Positions 9,357 to 18,210 are shown, numbered from the stretch's first letter. The stretch is 64,000 bases of DNA from Mycobacterium sp. SMC-2 (GCF_025263485.1 NZ_CP079863.1:5642001-5706000), one strand, 5' to 3'. Notes: generated by a model from the letters alone, not told the origin. Program-made: numbers and translations.

Positions 9357-9767
9357 CTACTTGATAACGAATTGGGGTATGCGGTAACCACTTTCCCCGA
9401 GATCGACGATGCGCAGCTCTACCGGCTGGCCGATCCGGACATCGGCCGGATCGGCGTCGATGACGGCGTTGATCCGTAGGCCCGGCTGTTCGGCCAGTTC
9501 GACGAGCCCGACGACGTAAGGCGGCACCCGGCCCGGAACGAGGGCCTGGCGGACCACGATGTAGCTGAAGAGCGTGCCGTCACCGCTCACCTCCTCGAAA
9601 TGCACGGGGCCTCCCGTGTACCGGCTGCGTTCCAACGGGGGATGTATCCACTTCCCAGTGTCGTCGCAGCGGCATATCATCAACTTGCCGTTCTTCAGGC
9701 CTTCCCAGAAGGGTGCCGAGTCGGGGTCGGGCACCGGAACAGGTGCCGCCAGTGCGGGATTCGTCAC
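9357..9767 (-). CDS. DUF35 OB-fold / Zn-ribbon-type acyl-CoA-associated protein
   Basis: A 136-residue DUF35 protein: an N-terminal helix (PFWEGLKNGKLMICRC), a reduced zinc-ribbon region and an OB fold (SYIVVRQALVPG, then PYVVGLVELAEQ). The GTG at 9767 overlaps the TGA of the thiolase gene as GTGA, which suggests translational coupling and a fixed ratio of the two proteins. DUF35 proteins partner thiolase-like Ltp proteins; in steroid side-chain degradation such a pair (Ltp2 with the ChsH2 DUF35 domain) forms a retro-aldolase. Only one of the usual zinc-ribbon Cys pairs is clear, so zinc may be absent. Confidence 0.82.
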   Translation of the reverse strand: MTNPALAAPVPVPDPDSAPFWEGLKNGKLMICRCDDTGKWIHPPLERSRYTGGPVHFEEVSGDGTLFSYIVVRQALVPGRVPPYVVGLVELAEQPGLRINAVIDADPADVRIGQPVELRIVDLGESGYRIPQFVIK

Positions 9768-10900
9768 GGGTGCTCCTTGCTGTAAACGTTCGCCCCGCCG
9801 AAGGGCCCGCCGCCGGCGGTGACCAGCGCCAGTTGCGCATTGTCCACCTGGCGCGCACCCGCGGCGTGGCGCAGTTGCAGCGCCGCCTCGTAATGGTGGT
9901 TCAGCCCATGGATGTAGCCTTCGGACAGCAAGCCGCCGTGCGGGTTGACCACCACGTCGCCGCCATAGGTCGCGCGCCCGGTGGAGAAGAACTTCCCGAC
10001 CTCGCCCTTCTCGCAGAAACCGTAGCCCTCCATCGTCGCCATGACGGTGTAGCTGAAGCAGTCGTACATGCACGCGATGTCCATGTCTGAGGGACTCAGC
10101 CCGGTCTTGTCCCAGATCTTCGGACCGGCTGTGCGCGCATACATTTCGGTGGGATCGTCCCATTCCGTCCAGCCTGCCCCGCTCTGGGAATTCGACGATC
10201 CGACCAACCACACCGGTGGCTGCTTGGCATCGCGCGCGATGTCCTCGCGGGTGATCAAGATCGCCACTGCGCCGTCGACTTCCGAGGTGCAGTCCAGCAC
10301 CCGGAAGGGTTCGTTGATCCAGCGGGCGCCTAGATAGTCGTCCATGGTGAGCGGTTCGCGGCGCAGCGCGTGTTCGTTGGGTCCGGCATGTTTGCGTTGC
10401 GTGATCACGATCTGGCCGAGGTCCTCACACGTCGAGCCGTACTCGTGCTGGTGCCGGCGGGCCCACATCGCGAACCACTGCGGCGGCACCATGAACCCTG
10501 ATGCGGTGTCGAACTGGTCGTCGTGCTGCACCTGCAGCGGTCCCTCAATATGGCCGAAGCGGTATCCCGAGCGGCCGTTGAGCGATCGGTAGACGAGCAC
10601 AGCTTGGCACATGCCGGCCTCGATCACGGCTGCGGCGGTGGCGATCTGGTCGGCCACCAAATTGCCGCCGCCGTACATGGCGTTCGCCCAGGCTAATTCG
10701 TCGATGCCGAGCGCCCATCCGACGAAAATCGGCTGCTCGGAATCGTTGACCATGTAGGTGCAAATCCCGTCGATGTCGGCTGGGGTAAGCCCGGCGTCGG
10801 CGATTGCGTCCCGGCAGGCGGCCACGGCCATGCCCCGGGTGGTGCGGCCGGACTTGCGGCTGTAGGTGGTGCGTCCGATTCCGGCGATGGCACAGGTCAT
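9764..10900 (-). CDS. Lipid-transfer protein / SCP2-type thiolase-like aldolase
   Basis: A 378-residue thiolase-fold protein of the Ltp group. Visible features are AIAGIGRTTYSRKSGRTTRG at the N terminus, a glycine-rich MYGGGNLVADQ segment, CMYDCFSYTVMATMEGYGFC and the late NPHGGLLSEGYIHG motif. The position where thiolases carry the acylated Cys is not clearly conserved. This is typical of Ltp enzymes that do retro-aldol cleavage instead of thiolysis, a role known for Ltp2 with a DUF35 partner. The coupled DUF35 gene downstream and the fused acyl-CoA dehydrogenase 15 bp upstream support such a complex. Substrate unknown. Confidence 0.82.
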   Translation of the reverse strand: MTCAIAGIGRTTYSRKSGRTTRGMAVAACRDAIADAGLTPADIDGICTYMVNDSEQPIFVGWALGIDELAWANAMYGGGNLVADQIATAAAVIEAGMCQAVLVYRSLNGRSGYRFGHIEGPLQVQHDDQFDTASGFMVPPQWFAMWARRHQHEYGSTCEDLGQIVITQRKHAGPNEHALRREPLTMDDYLGARWINEPFRVLDCTSEVDGAVAILITREDIARDAKQPPVWLVGSSNSQSGAGWTEWDDPTEMYARTAGPKIWDKTGLSPSDMDIACMYDCFSYTVMATMEGYGFCEKGEVGKFFSTGRATYGGDVVVNPHGGLLSEGYIHGLNHHYEAALQLRHAAGARQVDNAQLALVTAGGGPFGGANVYSKEHP

Positions 10901-10915
10901 CGAGGATTCTCCGAT

Positions 10916-13060
10916 CTACTTGGGTTCACGCGGCAGACCCAGGATGCGTTCGGCGATCAAGTTGCGCACGATCTCCGACGTTCCGCCCGCTATCGTCAGG
11001 CACCGGCTGAACAGATAGTCGTGCGGGATGTTGCCCTCAGCGCCGGTGAGAACGGCCCGTCCGGCGATGCGCAGCGCGAGTTCCGCGACGCGTTGGGCAT
11101 GTTCGGCGCCGAAAAGCTTGGCGATGTTGCCCTCTATCCCGGGACCGGCATCGAAAACGGCCCGTGTGGCCTGCCGAAGGTTAAGCGCCGCAAGCGAATA
11201 CGCCTCGATGAGAACAGCGCCGACCTCTCGCGCCAGGCCCTGATCGCCGACGCGGTAACGCGCCAACAGATCGACCAACTCGTCGGCGACCATGGTCACC
11301 GAACCACCGCCGATGGACACCCGTTCGTTGCCGAACGTCGCCATCGCCACACCCCAGCCGGCGTTGACGGCGCCGACCACGTCACGGTCGGGCACCAAGA
11401 CGTCGTCGAAGAACACCTCGTTGAACAGCGTTTCGCCGGTGATTTCTTTGAGTGGGCGGATTTGGACGCCCGGCGCCGTGAGGTCGATGATCATCGCCGT
11501 GATGCCTTTGTGCTTGGGCACGTTCGGATCCGTGCGCACGGTGGCCAGCCCGCGCTTACAGTTCATCGCGTCGCTAGTCCAGACCTTCTGGCCGGTCACC
11601 AACCAACCGCCGTCGGTCCTCTTGGCCTTGGTCGCCACCGCGGCGGCATCCGAACCGGCACCGGGCTCGCTGAACAACTGGCACCATCGCAATTCGCCCT
11701 CGAGACTTGGCCAGGTCAGCCGCTCGATCTGTTCGGCGCTGCCGTGTTGCAGCAGCGTGGGCACTACCCATTCGCCGAGTCCAAGATTCGGCTTGTCGAG
11801 ACCCTCGAGCACCTCCTCGATCACGAGTTGCTCAATGGAGTCCGCGCCCCGGCCATACGGCTTGGGCCAGTGCGGGACCAGGTAACCGCTGCGGGCCCAC
11901 AGCTTGGACTTTTCGGCGGCGTCGGCTCGCTCGAGCTCATCACGGAATTCCTGTGCGGCCCGCCGGTACTGCTCGGCCTCGGGTGGCAGGTCCACGGTGT
12001 GATGCCGCCGCAGCCCTCGGCTCTGTAGTTCGATGACCTTGTCGCGCAATACCTCCGGACCGTCGAGAAAGGTCAGCAACACCGTCGCCCGCCGGACATA
12101 GAGGTGCGCGTCGTGCTCCCAGGTGTAGCCGATACCCCCGTGCACCTGCACGTTCTGCAGCGCCACCCGCTGGTAGGCGGGCAGCACGTGACCGGCCGCC
12201 ATCGTGATGGCCAGCTCGGCCTCCGGCCCGCGGGCCCGGGCGGCATCCCAGGTGACCGCCACCGCCAGCTCGGTGTCCACCAGCATGTTCGCACAGTGAT
12301 GCTTGATGGCCTGGAACGAGCCGATCGGCCGGCCGAACTGCTCGCGCCCAGCCGCATAGGTCGTCGCCATCTCGGTGCATGCGGCTAGGCCGCCGACGGC
12401 CTCTGCGGCGGCGAGCAGGCGCATCATCCGGGCCGCCGCCTTGGCTGCGCCCGGGAACACGTCGGCGATGGGCGCCGATGACAATCCCAGAACGGCAACC
12501 GGCCGCATCAGCAGATCGACGGAGTCGGTGCAGCGAACGGTGACGAATTCGCCGGCTTCGACCAGTATCAGGTCGTCTCCCACCGGGACGAGGAAGACAT
12601 CGGCCTCGCGTTCGGTCAGGGCGGTGACGGCGTCGGCCGAGATCGCAGAATCGGTTCGGACCGCTTGGCTGCTCGTGCCGATGCCTGCTACCAGGTCACC
12701 GGACACCAAGCGGGGCAGCCACCGCTCGCGCTGCTCTTCGGTGCCGGCGTCAGCGATTACCGCTGATGCGACCACCGTGGGCAGGAAAGGTCCGCCGATC
12801 GCCGCGCGGCCAAGTTGCTCCAGGACAATGGTCAGCTCGGGCAGCCCATAGCCCTGGCCGCCGAATCGCTCCTCGATGTGCAGGCCCAGCCAGCCGGTGG
12901 AAACGATCTCTTTCCACAGTCCGTCATCGAGCCACCAACGGCCGCCAGCCGGGGCGTCGAGCAAGATGCGGCGGGCGCACTCCGTCCCGGCGCGCCCCGC
13001 CACCATCGCTTTGGCCACCTCGGCGAGCGCGCGGTGATCTTCGGTTATCGCCAAAGGCAT
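10916..13060 (-). CDS. Fused two-domain acyl-CoA dehydrogenase (FadE34-like architecture)
   Basis: A 714-residue protein with two complete acyl-CoA dehydrogenase modules: residues about 1-340 (GWLGLHIEERFGGQGYGLPE; HGGIGYTWEHDAHLYVRR) and about 350-714 (SEPGAGSDAA; GGTSEIVRNLIAERILGLPR). It should bind FAD and desaturate an acyl-CoA at the alpha-beta bond. Separate alpha2beta2 pairs are common in mycobacterial sterol degradation, and the fused form of similar length is known from FadE34, which acts on steroid side chains. The ATG at 13060 follows GGAGCG. The position between nitroreductase and Ltp genes suggests it forms the enoyl-CoA that is then hydrated and cleaved. Confidence 0.9.
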   Translation of the reverse strand: MPLAITEDHRALAEVAKAMVAGRAGTECARRILLDAPAGGRWWLDDGLWKEIVSTGWLGLHIEERFGGQGYGLPELTIVLEQLGRAAIGGPFLPTVVASAVIADAGTEEQRERWLPRLVSGDLVAGIGTSSQAVRTDSAISADAVTALTEREADVFLVPVGDDLILVEAGEFVTVRCTDSVDLLMRPVAVLGLSSAPIADVFPGAAKAAARMMRLLAAAEAVGGLAACTEMATTYAAGREQFGRPIGSFQAIKHHCANMLVDTELAVAVTWDAARARGPEAELAITMAAGHVLPAYQRVALQNVQVHGGIGYTWEHDAHLYVRRATVLLTFLDGPEVLRDKVIELQSRGLRRHHTVDLPPEAEQYRRAAQEFRDELERADAAEKSKLWARSGYLVPHWPKPYGRGADSIEQLVIEEVLEGLDKPNLGLGEWVVPTLLQHGSAEQIERLTWPSLEGELRWCQLFSEPGAGSDAAAVATKAKRTDGGWLVTGQKVWTSDAMNCKRGLATVRTDPNVPKHKGITAMIIDLTAPGVQIRPLKEITGETLFNEVFFDDVLVPDRDVVGAVNAGWGVAMATFGNERVSIGGGSVTMVADELVDLLARYRVGDQGLAREVGAVLIEAYSLAALNLRQATRAVFDAGPGIEGNIAKLFGAEHAQRVAELALRIAGRAVLTGAEGNIPHDYLFSRCLTIAGGTSEIVRNLIAERILGLPREPK

Positions 13061-13090
13061 TGGCAGCGCTCCGTTCTCGTCATTCGGTCA

Positions 13091-13699
13091 TCACCAGGTG
13101 TTGCCGTACCGCTCCCGGAAGGTCACCGAGGTCGCGGGACGGCGGCGGGGCGGTGACAGCTTTTTCGCGGGTGCTCCGAGGTAGACCGCGGCCATCGGCA
13201 GCAAGGTGTCGGGCAGTCCCAGCAGTTCGCGGACGCGGTCGACGCCAAACGTTGTCAGCCCGGTGGTCAAGCACGAACCGTAGCCGAGGTCCGCCGCGGC
13301 CAGCAGCAGGTTCTGCACCGCCGGGTAGATCGACGACGGCGCGTAGATCTCGGCAACGCGTTCGGTGTCCGCGCAGACCGCGACGACGACCGGGGCCGCC
13401 GCGAATCCTCCCCGGCTGAAGCCGTATTCGAGGTCGGCGATCAGCGCCTTGTCGTCGAGGCTGCTCCGGATGAAGTCGCCCCCGCCGGCGTTCCACGTCT
13501 CGGTCCACCAGTCGGCGAGTAGCGACCGCGTCTTCTGATCGCGGACCACCACGAATGCCCAGGGCTGTGTGTTCTCGGCACTAGGGGCGTGCACCGCGGC
13601 CGCCAGGATCTGCTCGACATCGGAGTCGGGTACATCGGCGTCGGGGTCGAACCGGCGGCAGGCACGCTGGGCGCGCATGACGGCCAACAGGTCGCCCAC
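13091..13699 (-). CDS. Nitroreductase family protein
   Basis: A 202-residue FMN-dependent nitroreductase-fold protein. Visible motifs are RRFDPD near the N terminus, AVHAPSAENTQPWAFVVV (FMN-binding) and LLLAAADLGYGSCLTTG. Such proteins reduce enones, quinones or nitro groups, or remodel flavin. The GTG start at 13699 shares one base with the upstream stop (TAGTG), so translation is coupled to the DUF4286-like gene. It is the second gene of the operon that begins at 14064. The natural substrate is unknown; an ene-reductase step in the pathway is one possibility. Confidence 0.85.
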   Translation of the reverse strand: MGDLLAVMRAQRACRRFDPDADVPDSDVEQILAAAVHAPSAENTQPWAFVVVRDQKTRSLLADWWTETWNAGGGDFIRSSLDDKALIADLEYGFSRGGFAAAPVVVAVCADTERVAEIYAPSSIYPAVQNLLLAAADLGYGSCLTTGLTTFGVDRVRELLGLPDTLLPMAAVYLGAPAKKLSPPRRRPATSVTFRERYGNTW

Positions 13700-14064
13700 T
13701 ACTGATCAGCCACCCGGCGTTCGCCCCGGGGTTTCCAGCCCGTCAGGGATATGGTGCCAAGGTCAAGCGTTTCGTGCAGCGTCAACTTGCCCGCCATAAC
13801 TCGCTTGAGGAACTCTGACATCACGGTGTCAGGGTCGCGGTCCAGTTCGTAGATCACCAGGTAGCGGTGGGTCGGCGGCGGCAACTGCGCCGGTAGGTCC
13901 TCGTCCTCGGGTACGGTGATCTCGCAGAGGTCGTAACGCTGCGCGGCGACCACGCCGGGCACGTCGAGAACCTCGGGCACGTGCTGGGTGTCGTACCAGG
14001 TGTTGAAGGCCTCGTCCTGGCCCTGCACGGGGTTGGTGAGCACAAGAAAAAGGTTCTCGGCCAC
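13699..14064 (-). CDS. DUF4286 / EthD-like ferredoxin-fold small protein
   Basis: A 121-residue protein with the pattern FNTWYDTQHVPEVLDVPGVV then AAQRYDL, as seen in dimeric alpha-beta-barrel (EthD/DUF4286) proteins that often sit in oxidative catabolic operons. No catalytic residue can be assigned. GTG 14064 follows AAAGG. It is the first gene of the six-gene operon, and its promoter carries a copy of the recurrent operator at 14114. Confidence 0.78.
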   Translation of the reverse strand: MAENLFLVLTNPVQGQDEAFNTWYDTQHVPEVLDVPGVVAAQRYDLCEITVPEDEDLPAQLPPPTHRYLVIYELDRDPDTVMSEFLKRVMAGKLTLHETLDLGTISLTGWKPRGERRVADQ

Positions 14065-14113
14065 GGGTTACGCCTTTCTGACTGGGCTGGTACAGCCCGT
14101 CGCGATCACATTA

Positions 14114-14129
14114 TGACAGTCGACTGCCA
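14114..14129. promoter_or_regulatory. Recurrent 16-bp operator, site 2
   Basis: TGACAGT-CG-ACTGCCA: one mismatch from the perfect palindrome, centred about 57 bp upstream of the GTG at 14064. It would control the DUF4286/nitroreductase/FadE/Ltp/DUF35/SDR operon. Confidence 0.65.
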
Positions 14130-14267
14130 CAGTCAACGCGCAGTCAGCCCGGAACGTTCGAGGGAGGATGCGACGGGTCTCGTTGCGGCCCATCGCCTGT
14201 CGCGAGGGACAAGTTTCGCCGTCACGCGAGGACCTCGGCGAAATCCGGCCACCGAATCGGAAGCCTC

Positions 14268-14423
14268 ATGGTGCGATTCGCTGTGTTTTTCGCCGGGGCG
14301 ACATCGTCGATGGGAATGCTGCGAGTCGCGCGGGCAGTCAACCAGTCCTTATCGGTATTGGTGCGCGGGCTGGACAACCTCGTCCGGCAACGGTTTGCCG
14401 CACTGCGAGCAGTGCTGAAGTAG
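14268..14423 (+). CDS. Possible small ORF (51 residues)
   Basis: In the 365-bp gap between the operon promoter and the AveC-like gene, a plus-strand frame from ATG 14268 encodes a short protein with a hydrophobic start (VRFAVFFAGATSSMGML) and an amphipathic tail (LVRGLDNLVRQRFAAL). There is no strong ribosome-binding site. It could equally be chance, or the tail of a decayed gene, because the frame stays open upstream. Confidence 0.22.
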   Translation: MVRFAVFFAGATSSMGMLRVARAVNQSLSVLVRGLDNLVRQRFAALRAVLK

Positions 14424-14429
14424 GCGCTG

Positions 14430-15479
14430 CTATCGGTCGTTGAACCGCGTGCCATCCGGGCACGCCCGTGGCGTACCCGGGCCGCAGAATTTCGTGCGCA
14501 GATAGGTAGGGTAAGTGTCCGTCGGTCCGGCATACAGCGCGGTCAGGTTGATCGGAACGTCGTAGACCCCGATCGCCACCACGTGCAGGAATCCGGTGAC
14601 CGCCAACACCCGCAATACCGACTTCGATCGCGGTCCCGCCCACCGGAGGGTGTCCATGCCGCCCTCGACGCGGACCCGGCCCTGCTTGTTCCGGAAGAAC
14701 ATCAACCCACCGCTGGACGTCAGTACCAGCGACCACAAAATCGGACCGTAGAGCGGCAGTTGGTGAATGGTTCCGGCCCACATCGTCAGGCCCGGGATGG
14801 ACGCCGGATATGCCACCACGCTATGACGTACGGCGAAGATCTCCATCGGGAACTCGATCGCAAACACTGCCAGCCATCCACAACAGAACGTGCGAACCGG
14901 ACCCAGTGTCGGCCATCGGCGCCGGGCTCGTCGCATCGCCCAGCGACCGACCACGCCCATGGCCAGCGGCATCCAGAGGTAGATCATCCCGATCACCAGC
15001 ACCGGCTCTGCCATCAGCCGCCCGTCCGGGCTTAGCCAGCCCGGGATGTTCTCTGTCCAGTTACCGAAATTCACCAGCCCGGCGTTGTAGAACAACGCAG
15101 GCTGCAGCCAATTGATCAGTGGGTCGTGCCACCAGGCGATCGCCGACCCAATCACGACGGCTGCCTCCACACAGAGTTGCCGTTCACGCAGACTCTTCCA
15201 CACGACGTAACCGATGGCGCCCACCGCGAGAATTGGGCAGGCGATCTGGAAGGCGGCGAGGGCGAGCCGCGTGCCCGCCGGGATCGGATCGGGGCCGGGC
15301 TCGACCGGTGCCGCGTCGCCGGAAACGACCCAGGCTACGTAGACGTAGGTGGCGAAGACAATACAGATAGCCCCGATGCTCGACCAAACCAGCACTGGCC
15401 GAATGGTTTTAACCCTCGCGGGCTGCGCTGCTGTCGGCTCGACGTGGCCGGTGACGGCGGGACTCTCCAGATCTGTCAC
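14430..15479 (-). CDS. AveC-like (spirocyclase-family) integral membrane protein
   Basis: A 349-residue polytopic membrane protein with about seven hydrophobic segments (for example VLVWSSIGAICIVFATYVYV near residues 28-47). It has the conserved loop WWHDPLINWLQPALFYN and GNWTENIPGWLSP found in mycobacterial proteins named after the AveC spirocyclase of avermectin synthesis. AveC itself acts on a spiroketal; the mycobacterial function is not established. GTG 15479 follows GGGGGCG. A perfect copy of the recurrent operator lies 40 bp upstream, which ties it to the catabolic regulon. Confidence 0.72.
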   Translation of the reverse strand: MTDLESPAVTGHVEPTAAQPARVKTIRPVLVWSSIGAICIVFATYVYVAWVVSGDAAPVEPGPDPIPAGTRLALAAFQIACPILAVGAIGYVVWKSLRERQLCVEAAVVIGSAIAWWHDPLINWLQPALFYNAGLVNFGNWTENIPGWLSPDGRLMAEPVLVIGMIYLWMPLAMGVVGRWAMRRARRRWPTLGPVRTFCCGWLAVFAIEFPMEIFAVRHSVVAYPASIPGLTMWAGTIHQLPLYGPILWSLVLTSSGGLMFFRNKQGRVRVEGGMDTLRWAGPRSKSVLRVLAVTGFLHVVAIGVYDVPINLTALYAGPTDTYPTYLRTKFCGPGTPRACPDGTRFNDR

Positions 15480-15518
15480 TGCTTACGCCCCCCTTGGCGC
15501 ATTGAGACTACCCAAATA

Positions 15519-15534
15519 TGACAGTCGACTGTCA
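15519..15534. promoter_or_regulatory. Recurrent 16-bp operator, site 3
   Basis: TGACAGT-CG-ACTGTCA, a perfect palindrome, centred 47 bp upstream of the AveC-like gene. The mycofactocin SDR at 15724 starts on the other side, so the site could act on both directions. Confidence 0.7.
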
Positions 15535-15723
15535 CAGAAGTCAATGGGTGTTCCCTTAAGATCGCCGCGTGTGTCAATCCGCTAATTAGAGAAATAGTTG
15601 TATGATTTTAGCTCCTCGGCGTAGCATTCCGTTCGTGGGACGGCTGACCGCAATTGGTCGGCCATGCACCTGAATGCCGCGTCCCCGTCAATCAACAATC
15701 GAATCGACAGGGAGGAACAGGGT

Positions 15724-16551
15724 ATGGCGGTACTCGATGGTCGGGTCGTATTCATCACCGGTGCCGCACGCGGCCAGGGCCGTTCGCACGCTGTGATGTG
15801 CGCAGAGGCGGGCGCGAACATCGTCGGTGTCGACATCTGTCGAGACCTCGACGTGGTGCCCTACAAGCTGGGAACGGCCCAAGAGTTGGAGGAGACCGCG
15901 CGCTTGGTCGAGAAGACCGGGCAGGAGATGATCTTCCGTACCGCCGACGTTCGCGACAAGGCCGCTCTGCAGGGAGCGTTCGACGCGGGCGTGCAGCATT
16001 TCGGCCATATCGACACCGTCATCGCGAACGCCGGGGTGATCCTGACCAACCCCGACGAACGTGACGCCTCCGAAGCGCTTCGTCTCGGCATCGACATCAT
16101 GTTGATCGGCGTCTGGAACGCATTCCAGGTCGCGATCCCCCATCTCAAAGAACGGGGCCAGGGCGGCAACCTCGTAGCGACCAGCTCGATGGCTGCACTG
16201 CTGGACCTCACCGACGGCCGCGGCGGCTCCGATGCCTACCTGATGTCCAAGCTGGCGATCACCGGCCTCGTCCGCGCATACGCGAATATGCTTGCGCCGG
16301 ATCGTATCCGGGTCAACGCAGTCGCTCCGACCAACTGCGCGACGCCCATGATCACTGAGAACCCAGCCCTGTTCAAGGTCATCGAGGACAACCCCCACCT
16401 GGTCAACGCAATGCAGACGGCGTTGCCGGACCTTCCGATGATCGAGCCCAAGGACGTCAGCAACGCGATCCTGTTCCTGATCTCTGACGCCGGGCGGTCG
16501 TTTACCGGAAGCCTGCTCAAGGTGGACGCAGGAATGGACGTGCGGCGCTAG
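15724..16551 (+). CDS. Mycofactocin-coupled SDR family oxidoreductase (second paralogue)
   Basis: A 275-residue paralogue of the SDR at 8516, with ITGAARGQGRSHA, VGVDIC, the same insertion (QELEETARLVEKTGQEM) and the Ser-Tyr-Lys triad (TSSM; YLMSK). It should oxidise an alcohol with tightly bound NAD recycled through mycofactocin. ATG 15724 has GGAGGAA ten bases upstream; the frame from 15664 lacks one. A TATGAT hexamer at 15601 is a possible -10 box. It is followed 27 bp later by another SDR gene, probably in one transcript. Confidence 0.88.
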   Translation: MAVLDGRVVFITGAARGQGRSHAVMCAEAGANIVGVDICRDLDVVPYKLGTAQELEETARLVEKTGQEMIFRTADVRDKAALQGAFDAGVQHFGHIDTVIANAGVILTNPDERDASEALRLGIDIMLIGVWNAFQVAIPHLKERGQGGNLVATSSMAALLDLTDGRGGSDAYLMSKLAITGLVRAYANMLAPDRIRVNAVAPTNCATPMITENPALFKVIEDNPHLVNAMQTALPDLPMIEPKDVSNAILFLISDAGRSFTGSLLKVDAGMDVRR

Positions 16552-16578
16552 CCCATCCTGGTTTATCGAGGCGCAGAC

Positions 16579-17376
16579 GTGGACTACGGCATCACCGGCA
16601 AGCCCGCATTGGTCGTCGGCGGCAGCAAGGGCATCGGCTTTGAGGTCGCCAAAATTCTTGCCGCCGAAGGCTGTCGGGTGGCGGTGCTCGCCCGCAGCAG
16701 AACCGACATCGACGCCGCGGTCGATGCGATCTGCGCGCAGGGCGGTATCGCAACGGGCATCGCGGCCGATGTCAGCCATCAAGACGAGGTGGACGACGCG
16801 GTCCGCCAGGTTCGTACGGAGTGGGGGCCACCGGTCATCGTCGTGGGTCAGGCAAAGTATCAGCGGCCCGGCGACTTCGGCGACATCACCGACGTGAACT
16901 ACTATCGCGAGTCATTCGAACTGCACACGATGAGCCAGATCTTCCTTCTCCGGGCTGTGCTGCCAGGCATGCGGGACGCCAGATGGGGCCGGTTCGTCCA
17001 CATCGGTTCGGCCACCGCGAAGGAGCCGGCCGGCAACATCCATCATGCGGTCGCCAACACCAGTCGCCCATCGACGATCGGGCTGCTCAAGACTGTGTCC
17101 GACGAATACGCCCGCTATGGCGTTACGGTGAATACCGTTGCGCCGGGCTGGATCGAAACCGACAACGCGATCGACTACATCGACAAGAATCTGGGGGCCG
17201 GCAGCGAGGAGCAACGACGCGAGTTCATGCTCACCAAGGCCCGAGTGCCGGCGGCACGGATGGGCAAGCCGCATGAGATCGCCTCGCTCATCGCCTATCT
17301 CTGTTCGGAGCCGGCGGGCTACATCACCGGAAGCTGGATCGAAGTCGACGGCGGCCTGCACCGGTCAGCGTTCTAG
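16579..17376 (+). CDS. SDR-fold protein lacking the YxxxK catalytic pair
   Basis: A 265-residue short-chain dehydrogenase-like protein with an intact nucleotide loop VVGGSKGIGFEVAK and the late PGWIETD segment. Where the catalytic Tyr-x-x-x-Lys should be, the sequence reads VANTSRPSTIGLLK, so Tyr is replaced by Ala and Lys by Arg. A similar YxxxK-to-NxxR subgroup is known among SDRs. It may use different chemistry or serve as a partner subunit. The start is GTG 16579. It is downstream of the mycofactocin SDR in the same direction, and its C terminus is a normal SDR end (SWIEVDGGLHRSAF). Confidence 0.82.
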   Translation: MDYGITGKPALVVGGSKGIGFEVAKILAAEGCRVAVLARSRTDIDAAVDAICAQGGIATGIAADVSHQDEVDDAVRQVRTEWGPPVIVVGQAKYQRPGDFGDITDVNYYRESFELHTMSQIFLLRAVLPGMRDARWGRFVHIGSATAKEPAGNIHHAVANTSRPSTIGLLKTVSDEYARYGVTVNTVAPGWIETDNAIDYIDKNLGAGSEEQRREFMLTKARVPAARMGKPHEIASLIAYLCSEPAGYITGSWIEVDGGLHRSAF

Positions 17377-17508
17377 ATGCCACCGCGCGTTTTGACCAAC
17401 AGGCCGTGTACAGCTTGCCGGCATCGGTGCGCCGCAGCTTGCGCCTCGTACCAAACCTCCACGACCCTGTCAGCCCGCGCTGAAGTATCCGCCTGTGCCA
17501 TCCGACCC

Positions 17509-18210
17509 TTAGACCGGGTCGAATGCTGAGATCAGCCACCGGTTGCCGACCTTGTCCATAGTCACCCGGACGGTGGATGCGGTGTCGGTGGGCGCATCGT
17601 TGCCGACGGTCACAGTCTGGTTGACGTACACCAGAGCGATCGCGTGGTTTGGTGTCGCCGACACTGAGGCGGCGGCGGGAACGGTAGCGACTGCCGAGAT
17701 GTGGTCCTTCTTGGCGCCTGGTATCACCACGTCCTGGATCAACTGCGTGTAGGAGTCCTTGAACTTGCCGGTCAGCCGATCGCGGGCGGGGCCTAGGTCC
17801 TTTTCGACGCTGTCGGGCTGGTAGGACAGTATCGCGACGGTGGAATCCTTGGCGGCGCCGACCGACTCGATGCCGGCCGCCTCAGACGAACGGTTGAACG
17901 CGTCTTGCCACTTGAGGTAGCCGACGGCCGCCGCGATCAGCAACGCCAGTACCGGCAGCACCCCGAAGGCCAGCATCCGCGACCACGCGATCCGTCGCTT
18001 ACGTGCCTGGGGCTCAACGCTTTTGGGATCTTCTGTTTCAGCATCGTCGCAGGAATTGTCCTCCGATTCGGCAACGTCTTCGGTATCGGCCGCTTCCCTG
18101 CCGTCGCCGGTCTCTTCGGCTTCGTGCATCTCAGCATCGACCTGCTGTGTTGTCTCGTCGGCGACCTGCGCTTGGTCCTGCTCTACGGCAGAATCGGATA
18201 TAACCCGCAC
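17509..18210 (-). CDS. Mce-associated membrane protein (Mam), second copy
   Basis: A 233-residue protein with an acidic N-terminal region (about 75 residues rich in Glu, Asp, Ala and Thr), one transmembrane helix (MLAFGVLPVLALLIAAAVGY) and an extracytoplasmic domain with KDSTVAILSYQPDSVEKDL. This is the layout of the proteins encoded after mceF, which are thought to stabilise or assist Mce lipid importers. The GTG at 18210 follows AAAGGAACC; no in-frame ATG lies near. It is the last gene of the mce operon, 62 bp after the first Mam gene. Confidence 0.85.
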   Translation of the reverse strand: MRVISDSAVEQDQAQVADETTQQVDAEMHEAEETGDGREAADTEDVAESEDNSCDDAETEDPKSVEPQARKRRIAWSRMLAFGVLPVLALLIAAAVGYLKWQDAFNRSSEAAGIESVGAAKDSTVAILSYQPDSVEKDLGPARDRLTGKFKDSYTQLIQDVVIPGAKKDHISAVATVPAAASVSATPNHAIALVYVNQTVTVGNDAPTDTASTVRVTMDKVGNRWLISAFDPV

